Source: Cercospora beticola (lineage: Eukaryota > Ascomycota > Dothideomycetes > Mycosphaerellales > Mycosphaerellaceae). Taken from it: a stretch of DNA of 64,000 nt. The notes beneath the pieces were generated by a model, which saw only the letters and a list, made by a program, of their open reading frames with translations, did no database searches and was not told the origin of the DNA. Of this stretch, positions 1 to 11,300 are shown piece by piece; position 1 is the first letter of the stretch; every line of letters begins with the position of its first letter. The translations under genes and the position numbers were made by a program. The stretch is taken from assembly GCF_033473495.1 (NCBI RefSeq), contig NC_088941.1, positions 2,480,001-2,544,000 of the forward strand, written 5' to 3'.

Positions 1-1
1 G

Positions 2-961
2 CAAGCAACGAGTCTAGACGTTGGCGCATTAGATGCGGATAAGAACGGCAACCAACAATTCACACTTGCTGTCTCTGGCCAAGATAGCAGCATAGAGGTT
101 CTGACAGTCAACTACCAAGCGGGCACAGATACCTTTTCGTCGATACGTGGATATATGACACTCCGAGACGTACATCAGCAAGGCATCACAAAGATCTGCT
201 GGCAGCCTTTCCACTCGCCTGTCCGTGCATCAGCTCCGGCACCTACTACTGGCAAAAATGGGGAGCCCATACCACCTCAAAAACCTCAGCATCCTGGTCC
301 ACAATACGCTCGGCTCGCATCAGTCAGCTTTGGCAACACTCTTGTCATCGATACCTTCCCTCTGACTCCTCTCGAACCTAAGGACAAAGATTCTCGATAC
401 GTTCTCAGCCATCCTTCTGATGAAAAACTCTGGACGATCGCGAAATGGAGCCTTGTCGTTATCATTGGCCTGGTCACTGCTATACTCTTCCAATCCTTCG
501 TATCTACCGACTCACCATTGTCGGTTCTCCCACCCACTGTCCGCGACTTCCTCAATCAGCCTGCTTCCGCCGCGCATCATCGCGATATTCTCTCACGAGC
601 CAAAGTCGACGACATTGTCGTCCCGACCGCAGCTGTAAATCTCAAGGACGCGCTCGCCGAACATCACGCTTCACCCGATGATGCGGCGGCCACTGCTGTT
701 GTTGTCCATCATGTTGAAGATGGCGAAGGCGTTCACGTCGCTGTTCACCCCGACAAGGACGCCTATCTTGCACAAGATGACACCGATGCAAAGCATTGGG
801 ACGAATTAGCGGACAAGGAGAAGCACTACTGGAAAGAGAAGCTTAAGAAGGCCGGACAGTGGGCTGAAGGCGAAGGAGAAGCAGTGTTGAAGGGTGTTCT
901 GTGGAGCACTATACCTGGCTTCTTGATGGGGCAGGCGGGAGAGTTGTTGAGGGAGCTCTGA
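2..961 (+). CDS. Sec12-like COPII guanine-nucleotide exchange factor, C-terminal part (5' end outside window)
   Basis: The frame is open from base 2 to the TGA at 959-961, so the gene begins upstream of the window. The visible protein starts with WD40-like strands (FTLAVSGQDSSIEVL, then a GITKICWQPF strand), followed by a proline-rich linker, one membrane segment (LWTIAKWSLVVIIGLVTAIL) and an acidic tail of about 150 residues. WD40 blades on the cytosolic side, one TM helix and a lumenal tail is the arrangement of Sec12/PREB, the ER-anchored exchange factor that loads Sar1 with GTP to start COPII coat assembly. The catalytic K-loop lies in the missing N-terminal blades, so the assignment rests on architecture. 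Another single-TM WD40 protein remains possible. Confidence 0.6.
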   Translation, partial: QATSLDVGALDADKNGNQQFTLAVSGQDSSIEVLTVNYQAGTDTFSSIRGYMTLRDVHQQGITKICWQPFHSPVRASAPAPTTGKNGEPIPPQKPQHPGPQYARLASVSFGNTLVIDTFPLTPLEPKDKDSRYVLSHPSDEKLWTIAKWSLVVIIGLVTAILFQSFVSTDSPLSVLPPTVRDFLNQPASAAHHRDILSRAKVDDIVVPTAAVNLKDALAEHHASPDDAAATAVVVHHVEDGEGVHVAVHPDKDAYLAQDDTDAKHWDELADKEKHYWKEKLKKAGQWAEGEGEAVLKGVLWSTIPGFLMGQAGELLREL

Positions 962-1199
962 GCACGGGTTCTCTCTATCTTCTTCCGCTGAAGTGCCTCA
1001 TCGCTGAAATACATCTTTACCACCAGCTTCTGACTATGGGATTCACTAGCGCAGCTTTCCAGGCGCTCTTGGCTAACCTTCATGTATGAGAGGGGCACAG
1101 GCGGCAGCTTCCGAGCTATGAGGTTTAAGGTTCATTGTGCTGTCAGTACCAGTCGATATCGTCCTGCTATACCATTCTTCATCGCCCAAAGCTGCTCTC

Positions 1200-2036
1200 A
1201 TGCCTCGTAGAAGATCTCGCCCCAGCATCTCCAAGACCTCTTCAGCATCTCTCCCACCGAGCAACGAACATTCCCCTTTCCTTAACCTCAGCTCCGAACT
1301 CCGCCTCTCCATCTACTCACACTTACTCCTCGTCTCAAACCCCTTCATGATCGGCCGCCTCCAAGATAAAGCCCGCCTGCAATCCGACTTCCTCCGAAGT
1401 CCTCGAGACGTCCACCGCCGCTCTGGCCAAGTCCTCCGCCGCAACAACCAAAAACACCGCCCCATCCAACCCCCCATAACCCGCGTCTCCAATCTAATCC
1501 GCCAAGAATCCCTCCCAATCTTCTACTCTATAAACAACTTCTGGCTCATCCACAACGAATTCCAACCTTGGCCCAAAGACCTCCCAACATATCAACTCCC
1601 CTCAACACCAGAACAAGAATGCGAAATGTACCACGCCTCTCCTCAACGAGGTTTCCACCCCTGGCTCCACCAAACCCCTTGTCAAATGTTCAATCACATG
1701 CAACACATCACTTTATGCGGCTACGTCCGCTGGCCAGATCGAATACAAATCCACCTTAACCTCAAAACTCGCAAAATTACAGGTTCGAGACATTATACGA
1801 CTTATGGAGACAATATCGTTGATCCTCCAGATTGGGCGAAATTTAATATTGAAAAGTCGAGAGAGGCGTTAGAGGATTGGGAGCATAGGGATGGTTTCGA
1901 GGCGTTGGAGGCTGTCATTCAGGCTAGTGATGAGATTTGGAGGATGGTGGATGATCGGGATGCGATTGCGAGGCCTTTGGGACTGGGACATATACAGCAG
2001 AGACAGGTAGCACATGGGTGGGAGTTTGATTGGTGA
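1200..2036 (+). CDS. 2EXR/F-box-like domain hypothetical protein
   Basis: Single-exon gene of 278 residues. The frame is open further upstream, but the first ATG is at 1200 (MPRRRSRP). After a basic, serine-rich leader comes FLNLSSELRLSIYSHLLL, the amphipathic F-box-like motif of the 2EXR family, followed by R-x-S-x-x-I-R-x-E-x-x-P-I-F-Y-S, which is typical of these fungal proteins ('results from previous conversations, new recruits to the genome': large lineage-specific families). Such proteins are abundant in Pezizomycotina, and most have no known function; an adaptor role in protein turnover is inferred only from the F-box resemblance. The gene converges on alpha-actinin (stop at 2616). 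The 3' third has few C-rich codons compared with the start, but the frame is intact. Confidence 0.6.
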   Translation: MPRRRSRPSISKTSSASLPPSNEHSPFLNLSSELRLSIYSHLLLVSNPFMIGRLQDKARLQSDFLRSPRDVHRRSGQVLRRNNQKHRPIQPPITRVSNLIRQESLPIFYSINNFWLIHNEFQPWPKDLPTYQLPSTPEQECEMYHASPQRGFHPWLHQTPCQMFNHMQHITLCGYVRWPDRIQIHLNLKTRKITGSRHYTTYGDNIVDPPDWAKFNIEKSREALEDWEHRDGFEALEAVIQASDEIWRMVDDRDAIARPLGLGHIQQRQVAHGWEFDW

Positions 2037-2615
2037 GGTGGTTTATGAGGCACTGATGTAGAGGACAAAGAAGATGAAAGTGTAATGTGGGTTATGATTG
2101 CGGATATGTACGATGGAACGAATTAATCGATGAATCGCTCAGAACGCCCACGAGGAAAGACAAGTATCGTATAAGTCGTGCTCGTTTCGGAATGGACACA
2201 GTAGTATGACCCTACAGTAATAGTAGTGTGTGCAATAAAACCAATCAACTTCGCCTCACCACGCTGTCCTCCCCACATCCAATTCCTCTCCACTTCACAG
2301 CAGTCTTGCACTCTCTCTTCCATCTTCGGTGTTGGTGTCAGCATCTTGCTGGACGACGAGCTGACGCTGCTCCATAACGGAATCGCTGTGCCTTCTCGTA
2401 TTGCCATCGTGCTTGCGAGCGTCCGTCTCTGTAGTGTTCAGGAGCCGAGACGGAGGCCGACGAACCGGACTGCTCCTCGCCGAACTCAAGCCCCAAGGAG
2501 GCGAAGGAGTCGCACGAAATCTCCCGTCCATCGCCCTCCTCTCATCCTCCTCACCAGCTCCATCGACCTCCCTCCTAGCCATCAAAGCCATCATCATCCT
2601 CCTCCTCTCAGCTTC
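2037..2615. other. Intergenic, convergent 3' ends
   Basis: This is the 3' flank shared by the 2EXR gene (+) and alpha-actinin (-). Open frames here, including a long plus-strand frame from 2226, run into or lie antisense to the alpha-actinin 3' exon and have shadow composition. I see no gene. Confidence 0.5.
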
Positions 2616-4806
2616 CTAACCCCTCGAAGACGACTGATTCCGATGATGCCCATTCACCGCCCCACCATTCTTACTCTTCCCCTCATCGCCCCCAAGAAAC
2701 CTCTCCATAAAACTCACATAATCATACTTCGGCAGATCCCGATCCTCTTTCAAATCCGGACCCGAATGCAAAGGCATACTGTCCATCAACTCCTTCACCA
2801 CCTCTTCCGGAATCAGACTATGCGTCAAATCCAATTCCGTCACATAAGGTTTTCCATCCGCCACCTCTCTGAAACTCTCAAAGACCTGCTCCGCGGTATT
2901 CTGATCTTCGGTAACATCGACCATGAATCGGATGAACTGCTCGAACGAAACAGATCCTCCTCGTCCCGCCACTTCAAGGAATCGCTCATGCATTTCTTCT
3001 TCATCATACACCAGTCCCAACGAAGCCAACGCAGCCGAGAACTCAAGCTCCTGCAGCGAATTCGACAAATCGCGATCGAAATGTCGGAAGACCGACTCGA
3101 ATTCTTCCAACTGAATCGGAGTCAAATTCGTCATATTCCTCGCCACAATCTGGTTATCCAAGAAAGCCAATTTCTTCTGCACGGAGCTCCGCACAAGGCT
3201 CAATTCGTATGCCAACTCGTCGTATGTGTATGTCGTGTAGTCATTCTCTTCAATGTTCGCTTCTTGACATTGTGAATCCAGACTCGCGATGATATCCAAA
3301 TACTGGTCCAGTGGAGGCAAGTTCCGTGAAATCTGCGAAGTATGTTCCAGTTGATCTTCGACGTCGCCTTCGAGGCCGGATATGCTGACACTGATGGTCT
3401 TGAGCGCGAGCGCAAAGTCATTAGCCTTGTCCGCGAAGGATTTCCGTAAGTTGTTCTTGATGTCGCGGATCGTGTTGTTGATGACTTGTGATCTTGTTCT
3501 CTCGGCTTCCATCAACTCGCTCCAAGCAGCATCCAGCGCTTCCAGACTCAGCTCCTTCGGAGGCTGATACGGCCTTAACCGGTATGTATTCAACTTGGTC
3601 TTGATATTGCCCAACATGCCAGCCAATTCACTCTTCTCCGCAACCCATTCCCTCTTGGCCTTTTGCTTATACTTGGTAAACTCTCGACTCTGCTCTTTCG
3701 CATCGACGTACGTCCCATCGAACGTCGCAACCTCCCAATCCTCCTTTTGCTTCGCAATAGCCGCCAAAAGCGCCTTCATCCTCCTCTCGTAGTTATTCTG
3801 CATCTCCCACGCTCCTTGCATATTGTTCACAAACTTCTCCACTCGCCTCCCCGCATTCTCGACCTTCTCCATTTGCGAGAAAGCATGGAACCAGTATGCA
3901 ATATAAGTCATCAAAGACCTCTCATCCGGCTTGGCCACATCTGCCACATCCTCCACATCCAAAAGATCCGGAATTCCAATCTCTTTGCTCGCAATATCGA
4001 ATGCAAGCTTCATATTCCCCTTGTGATCACTCTTATCCAATTGATCGTAATCAATCAGATCCGGTCGATGGATATCCAAGAGAGCGCAAAACGCCAACCC
4101 ATCATTCCAACTACTCGAGAAATCCCTCACTTCGACCTCATCATAGCACGCTGTCTTCCTCTGACACCACAGCAACAGACCTTCCCTCGCAGACAGGCCC
4201 TGATCATTGATATCACTAATCGTGAATCGCAGAATCAACGTCCAAATCAACCCGAGAATAATCTTCCGGTTCCCATCCACGACATCTTCCGCTCCGATAT
4301 TCGTTAATTGAATCTTCCGACTCTTGATGAAGTCGAGCGCGATATTGACATTCTCGAAGCGTTGCACACGGAGTTTAGGACGAGCGGCGTAGCGGCCGAG
4401 GGATTCGGCGGAGAGGATTTCGAGGAGATGGATGAGGATGACGCCGTCGCTGAGGTCGCTGACGAGATTATCGAGGTGGAGGTTGCGGACTTGAAGTTTA
4501 TTGTTGAGCCTGTTGAGAGGGAGATTAGTCTGTCGTTTCAAACCCAAATCTCTTGAAATGTATGCAAGCATCGTGGTGCCGTATCCATGCGTATTATGTT
4601 TCAGCATATTCCCCTCCCATCACCTCCAGACCCTCCACTCCAACACAATTTAACAGAAGAAATCGAGAACCAAACTCACCATTTTCCAAACGTCTTCTCC
4701 TGGACCTTGACCCTATGACAACAACTATCAGCACCCACTCACTCTTCCCTCTTCCCTCCCCTCACTTATCCTCTCCCTCTTACCAAGATTGCTCCAACAC
4801 CGCCAT
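2616..4806 (-). CDS. acnA: Alpha-actinin (actin cross-linker)
   Basis: Three exons on the minus strand: 4806-4784, 4712-4680 and 4509-2616, giving 649 residues. The first two exons are only 23 and 33 bases. Their GT donors (gtaaga, gtgagt) and AG acceptors each rebuild a tryptophan codon and give MAVLEQSW then VKVQEKTFGKW, which runs into LNNKLQVRNL, the canonical start of the first calponin-homology domain. Order: CH1 (about 9-115), CH2 (about 125-230), a helical spectrin-type rod (about 260-490), then C-terminal EF-hand-like repeats around FRHFDRDLSNSL and a basic glycine/serine tail. The protein forms antiparallel dimers that bundle F-actin. In filamentous ascomycetes it acts at septation rings and hyphal tips. 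Length matches fungal alpha-actinins. Confidence 0.93.
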
Positions 4807-5975
4807 ATCTTATTCGTCAACCATGCAACAGCCAAAAAGGTATGGATCTCGATGTTGCCCTAAGGGAGCATACTGTGCTGCGCACTCAAAGCCGACCGAC
4901 CCCTCCAACCGGCGGTGCAAATGGAATGGCTGCTGCCCAAAGCTGCCTGCAAGATAAATTGATGATCGTCTCGGTCCGTGTTCGGGTCACTCTTCGCTCT
5001 TCGTCTTCGCTGGTCGGGCTGCACGAACAGCAAACAGGAGGTGCAATGCTGTGTCGGCGGCGGTGGTAGTGTCGGCGGAGTACAGTATCTATGTTTTGAC
5101 GTGTGTTGACAATGCGAGCGGGGGCAATAGTCAAGCGGCGGGTCAGGAGAGTCAGGTACAGACGACGTGCGTGCAGTTCGAGAAGGTGCTGTTGGTTGGT
5201 TGGCGCCGGTCGGAGTTGCAGTGCAGACCCGCTTGCTGGCCCAAAACAAAGGCGCCAGTCGGCTGAGGGATGGCGAAGCTTGATCCCTGACCACACGTTG
5301 CGCGCGTCTACAAGTCTAGATTTCTCGGGCGGCCTTCTGCTTTCTTGAACAGTGCACTGCTGTGACAACCATTCTACAGGCGATGTCCTGAACAGAAGAG
5401 GATTGCGCTGCAATAGTTGGTCGTTGGAAATTCATGGTAGGCAATGCGCAATTGGCGAAATGCCCACGCATAGCAGAGAGCCTCTTCGCGACCCCTCAGG
5501 GTCCAGCAAGACCGTGCCGTTTATCAAGATGCAGATCACCAGAATCGTTTACTTCGAACGTGTCGGAGGTACCAATTGCAACATTTCCTGGGATGCAAAA
5601 GACGCTCATGGGACTCTCAACGACATTGGGTTGAATTTCTTCACTCCTTTTACAGCTCGTACAGAGTAACAGTACAAAATAGTACAAACACATCTGCCTC
5701 TCTGTTTCGTTCCCATCTCTCTCTTTCGACACCGCAATCGATACAATTCCTCCTATACTCCTCGCCTGCACAACATATGAGCATAAATCCCTTTCCTCAC
5801 TCAGATATCGCCACATAACATCATAACACATGTCCTGTCCAATTTCTTTCTTTTCCAAAGTTTTTCCTTTTCCTCTTTCCCTTCCCTTCCCAATTCTTCC
5901 CCTCATCATGAGTATCATAATTCCCTTCCCATACAAATGAAAAAGATGGTTGACAGTAAAGTCCAGGCTGACAAC
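4807..5975. other. Intergenic: alpha-actinin promoter and 3' flank of the CRIB gene
   Basis: Holds the upstream region of alpha-actinin and the 3' flank of the next minus-strand gene. It is pyrimidine-rich on the plus strand around 5690-5930. No ORF here has family-like composition or splice support. Confidence 0.5.
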
Positions 5976-8373
5976 TCAAATCCATCCACCTTCTTGCCCA
6001 TCACCGGGCAGACTCTGAATTTGCATTCGACTAGGATTGATCGCACGTCCCCTCTGCACAACACGTCCACTTTGGAACAACAAAGCTCGGTCACCAGGCG
6101 TCGCAGGTCTCCTCATCAAGATTCCGTCACTGATTGCGCGATCAGTAACAGTCGGTCGTTCCTCAAAGTCAGGGAAAGACTTGCTCTCATCTTTCTCATC
6201 TGGGCTATGTGGCACACTTTCCAGAGTGCGGAAGGTTCCCGAGGCTGCGCTCTTCCTCACGCTTTTGCGGTTGGTGTTGTAGCTGTGCAGGAGATCGGGG
6301 ATCGAAGATGTGCTGGCGGAAGACCACCTTGTCGATTCCGATGCAGAAGTTGTCTGGAGAGAGCGACCGGACGACTCAAAGGAGCCGTATGAGGAGCTCT
6401 TACGATGTTTGCTGCCTCCCACACGTGTTGATTCCGGGTCGCTGAGATACTCGGGAATACTGCTGTCGAACGCTGGGAAGTAGGTCTGCGATGCGTAGGG
6501 TGACTTTGTTTCCTGGTCAGCACCTTCCGTAGTCAAGCTGAATGTGGGAGGGGTGCCTACCTCAGAAGTCTTGATCTCCACCGACATTGGCGGAGTCTTG
6601 GTCAGCTTGTCGGAGGAAGCATTCCTGGCAGCCAAGAAGCCGCGATGCCCAACAGAGGAACCACGCTTGTGATTTTGTGGGAGACCATCCTCCATGTATG
6701 GCGATGTTCCTGGGGTAGATGATGTTGAAATATGCTTGGCGTCACTCTCAAGTGCAGATGGATCATTCATCCATCCAGAGAGTCGTACGCCACCGCTGCC
6801 ACCAGTCTCTGGCGACTCGTCATCGGGACTGGGTACAGGCAATTGCTCCTTCGCATCTGACTCGCTGGCGGCATGTTTCTCCCAATCAAAGTCGCATGTC
6901 GCTTCCGCTTCCTGCTCAAAGGCCCAGTCAATGTCATCTTCCCAGTCTAGGCCGACGGGAATATCGGAGAATGCTCTCGTAGACGCGCTTTGTACTGTGG
7001 GAGCTGCAGATTTGCTCGATCGTTTGCTCTTGTGAGAAGCAATACTTGCGGGATACTCGATTTTTGCCCCAGGTGGTGCAGGGAACTGCAGTCCGATGAT
7101 GTGCCGGTCGGAAGCGACTGATGTCTTCGAAGGTTGCTGGCCGATGGCTGTCGCGGCAGCTTGACCTGGCACGGGCGGTAGGGGTTGCTTTTCACGGAAA
7201 CTTTGTCCCAAGGGTCTGCCGCGTGTCGGAATCTGCGCAAGCTGACCGGATGGCGGTGACTCTTTGCTCGGCGGACTTTGCCGAGTCTCATCGTCGAATG
7301 TATCGGAGTGCAAATGCGGCGTTGTATGTGCAGCGCTACTTGCGCTTGGAGAAAGGAGATTTGGCGACGACGCCGAGTGGCGCGGTGATCGTCGAGGAGG
7401 CGATTTGAGTGCGGGTCGAGCATTGAAGTGTTCATCGAGATTGTTGAATTTCGTATCGGCAGTTTCGTCGAAAGTCGTCTCATCCACGCTTGGGCTGGGT
7501 CGGTGTCGGGAAGGAATGGCCTGAGCTTGGGGAAGTGCAGGAAGCGCTTTGGCAAGACCCATTGAACGCCGTCCGGGATTTTGCTGCAATGCGCGACCTT
7601 GAGCGTCAAAATCGAGCAACTTGTTTTGGAAAGCCGTCTCATCGACGGTCTCGAGGCGCATTGGGAGGTTTTTACGATCCGTGTGGCCAACATGGTGGAA
7701 GTTGAATGGCGATGAGATTGAAGTCTTCTTGCGGTGATGGTAGACTGCACTTGGTCAGCTCGTGCGTACAAATCTACATTGCGATGCTTCACTTACAGTC
7801 GTTCTCGTCCCTAAAGTCCTGCGCGCCTGCATTGCCCTTCGCTTCAGCCTTGGGCGACTCCTCCTGCAGCGGCGACGCGAATGGGATTAATGCGACATTG
7901 GGCTTCTTCGATTCGATTTGGTGGCTATGTCGCGATCGTTTGACATTCGGTCGAGACGAGATAGAACCCTTCCTCCCTCCGAAAATGGAATTTCGAATGC
8001 TCTCAATCTGGTCGGAAGTTTTCCTTCGCGCATGTTCGCTGCCAGCAGTCATCGGTCGGGAGCTCGGCGCGTCCTGTCTGCTCTGCGATCGCGCGACTTC
8101 GCCTTTGGCTGTAGAGATTGAAGCTTGGAGAGGCTGCATTGGCTGCTGCTTGCGCGTGTTCGCGTCGGAGCTGTGTCGGCCAAAAAAGGACAATCGTTTC
8201 CTGCGCGTGGTGTCGTTGGGTGACGCAGATTCGGGCTCGTGGTCGGGCAATGCCCGCGCGGATATTGCTGCTGGAACCTCTGCGGCGGCCATTTGGTGGG
8301 TGTCAGACAGACGGTAGTTGTTTGGGTCCGTCAGACTTGAGGAAGTCGGGTCAGATGAAGACATTGATGTCAT
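5976..8373 (-). CDS. CRIB/PBD-domain protein, putative Cdc42/Rac effector
   Basis: Two exons: 8373-7797 and 7744-5976, with a 52-base intron (gtaagt...tgcag), giving 781 residues. The first ATG in frame is at 8373; the codons before it begin with GTG. The intron rebuilds a phenylalanine codon just before a basic stretch and ISSPFNFHHVGH (about residues 202-213), which fits the CRIB signature I-S-x-P-x-x-F-x-H-x-x-H used to bind GTP-loaded Cdc42 or Rac. The rest is low-complexity and rich in Ser, Pro and acidic residues, with no kinase or other enzymatic domain, so it is not a PAK kinase. It is probably a non-catalytic polarity effector in the style of yeast Gic1/2 or MAC1-interacting proteins. 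The exact orthologue is not identified. Confidence 0.75.
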
Positions 8374-11300
8374 CGTCACCGCTCAATGGGCATCCCTTGG
8401 GCGTCGCGAGCTGCGGGCACTAGACGAGAGGGTGGGCAAAGAAGGTTTGGCTGTGCAGGATGCTTAAGTGCCAGCTGATCCTCGGGTGGTATCACAATGT
8501 CGGCGGTCGTTTCGCAATGAGTGTGGGGAGATGACAAAAAGAAAGGCTGAAGCACAGCAGGCGGAACGGGTGGGAGGGTAGTCGTGTGTTTAGGGAGCGT
8601 GAGGGCGTCGGGTTTGATGATGATGAGGTGTGTGTGGTGTGTTTGGGATTGCCCGCGAGCGACAGCACCTGCGAGTCGCGGCGATAAAACTGTACGACGC
8701 AGCTGCTCGCACAGGCCAATCTGGCGTGCGCCCAGGATCATGGGTCGGCGACGCTACTCGGCCTCCCAGCATCGGTCAACCCTGTCGGCAGGCGCAGGAA
8801 CACTTGCACTTGGCCGTCGCTTGCCAGTCTGCTGCGCTCCCACGAGATTTGGCCCTCCGTCAGTGGCTTCCACTCACTTCCACCACCGGCCCGCCACCCG
8901 TGCTGAGCGCTGTCGTCTTCATCTCTTCGTCAGTGCCGTCTATTTGCGGACAGGGTGTGCAGTTCTCGTGCGGCTTGACCCCAACAACAGGACGAGGAAG
9001 AGCCTCGCCTCCCGGCCTCGTCACGAAAACAGGGTCGAGTTCAGGAGGGGGAGTGCCGTGTGCTCGCAGCGGCGTGTGCATCCGGAGGGGGCCTGCGCAG
9101 CGGAAACTCGCAGGACAGGCAGCGTGGCCGGCATGGGTACGCCCCTGGTCCTGGGGGCGCGGTAACAATGCGCGCTGGAACATCCTCCATCCACACGCGC
9201 TGGCTCAGCGCAAGCGAGCGGGCTAGCACCCATCAAACTTGGGCAGCGGGTCGAGATCCTCTTGCCATTGCCCAATCCATCGCACGCGACATGCCAATTC
9301 CCAAAGCGGCGACGACAGCAGCCGCCGCGTGCTTCACCACCACCGCCGCCGCTGACAGCAAATCGTCAGCCGCCGCCCCGAGCCCAGGCGGACGGCGAGG
9401 GCAGTTGTTCGTTGCCGTCGAGGCACAGCACCGCACCTCCGTGCACACGGCGCCGATCGTGCTCGCGAGCTAGTGTTACGCGGCAGCTGGAAAGACGACG
9501 AGGGCCGGGGTGCGATGAGGTCGACACGACCGGGCTGTCCTCCCTGCCGAAGCGCGGCCAAGTCGACCGGACGGAGGCCTCCTGAATCTTTTGACACCAG
9601 GAATCCCGTCACCAACGCGCCCGCCCAACAGCTTCACCCACAAGAACGGACCCTCATCTCCACTGCTGGGAGTCGACGGCGGAGTGCTGTGGTGGAGGTC
9701 AGCGGCGACGACGCGTCGCGAGAAGCGCCGACGTCTCCGCGCCGTCCGCCGCTTCCACTCGCAGCTACGTCGAGCGCATCGAGCATCGAGCACAGTCGTC
9801 GCACCACGCTGCCTGCTGACTGCGAGATCCGAGACACCGGTGGGAGCACCAACCACCAGCCTAGAAGAATCGCCCACACCCAACTCCCCTCCCTTTTGGG
9901 TCGCCTGCTTTTCGACGCCGGAGCACCAAGTATCACAATGCCCCCGAACTGGGAACCGACATCAGCCGCGGCTATCTTCACGCTTCCTCCTCAGCCTCAT
10001 GCCGTAGCCAGTCGCCGTAGCGGACTCGGCGACACCTCTGACATGCGCTGACGGGCAGTGCGAACACCGCTGACAGCAGTACTCGATCTCATGACCACAC
10101 ATGTGACCCATGGTCTGTACAGCCCAGGCACCGCATTACATATGTGCTGCCCACGAGACCGGAGTTGCAGCGCTGACCGCAGGGCCTGCATGCACCTCAT
10201 ATTGGCGCGACGCATCACCTTTCCGGTTTGATCGTCAACCCCAATGCGTCAGCACTTGTTCGACGTCTCACCACCAATTGTTCGGACCTGTATGCGGTTG
10301 AGGCGTTGAGCTTTTCTTGACTTCACGTCCACAGCAGCTCCCAGCTACCAGTTCAATCGCCAGGTCTAGGTGAGTTCACGACCAGGGCATTGTGATGTAT
10401 CGCATGCACGTCTTTTGTCACTTTGCATACGTTCCACCTTCTCTCACTGACTAAACGCTCGAAATGCTTTGCCAGCATTTCGCCGTACGATGGGCGCTGA
10501 ACACATTCATCATTACGAGAGGCATTTTCAACGTCGCACCGCACAGCACTATTGTGTGCGACCCTCCACGCTCGTACTCCACCGAGCGCGATCCTTCTTG
10601 TGCGCCTCAACGTGTATTTGAACCATGCTCTTGTGGAGCCGCCGACTTTGTTCCTTGCACGGAAGCTGCAACTCGCCTGCCATCGAACATCAATCACATG
10701 CGGCATTGCATCGCTTGGTCTGCAGCACTCGTCGGATGCCGCTCCGACGTGAACTTGTTCTCTGCGAGTCTTTCAAGGCGCTACAGAAGCGCTATGATCG
10801 TTGAACCCTCCGTTTGGCTCTCCACGATAATATGGGAGCCATCGCCTGCTGATCGCCTGGGGTGGAGCAGCATTGCTCAACCTAGCCCCTCAGTGGATCT
10901 TGTTGTCGTCCAAGCTCATGTCTAGAACGCACGAATCTGACATCACGTTCAAACTTGCCTGTTTTGGAACTCACAACAATAGCAACGGACAGCGAAATTG
11001 CTTGCACGTTGCCCTATAGCTGCCCTGTTTTACATGGGAACCGCTTGAGCGCCCGCGGGCTGTGCAAAGTGACAACCAGCAGGCATCAACCTCACATTGT
11101 CGATGACAGAGCCACATATCCTTGTCTCTCGGATTCCTCCGGTTGCGGATCAGCTTCAAGAAACCTCCCGATAGCCACAATTCGGACCCTTCAATCACTA
11201 TAAGCTCGAGTCGACATCAGCAACGCCATGGGGTTCGAAACACGGATGCGGAGAAAGTGCAGTGCACGGCCGATCTTACCAGAAGACGTCTTGAACAAGC

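Noticed and set aside
2226..3275. 349-codon plus-strand frame
   Set aside because: Antisense to the alpha-actinin 3' exon with Arg/His/Ile/Pro shadow composition.
3663..4307. 214-codon plus-strand frame
   Set aside because: Lies wholly opposite the CH domains of alpha-actinin; a mirror frame.
5496..5936. 146-codon minus-strand frame
   Set aside because: Low-complexity purine stretch downstream of the CRIB gene; no domain, likely 3' UTR.
9473..10051. 192-codon plus-strand frame and its overlapping rivals
   Set aside because: GC-rich DNA keeps several frames open at once on both strands; composition is not protein-like.
10464..10925. 153-codon plus-strand ORF with ATG
   Set aside because: No domain, signal or splice support; Cys/Ser/Pro scatter looks random.
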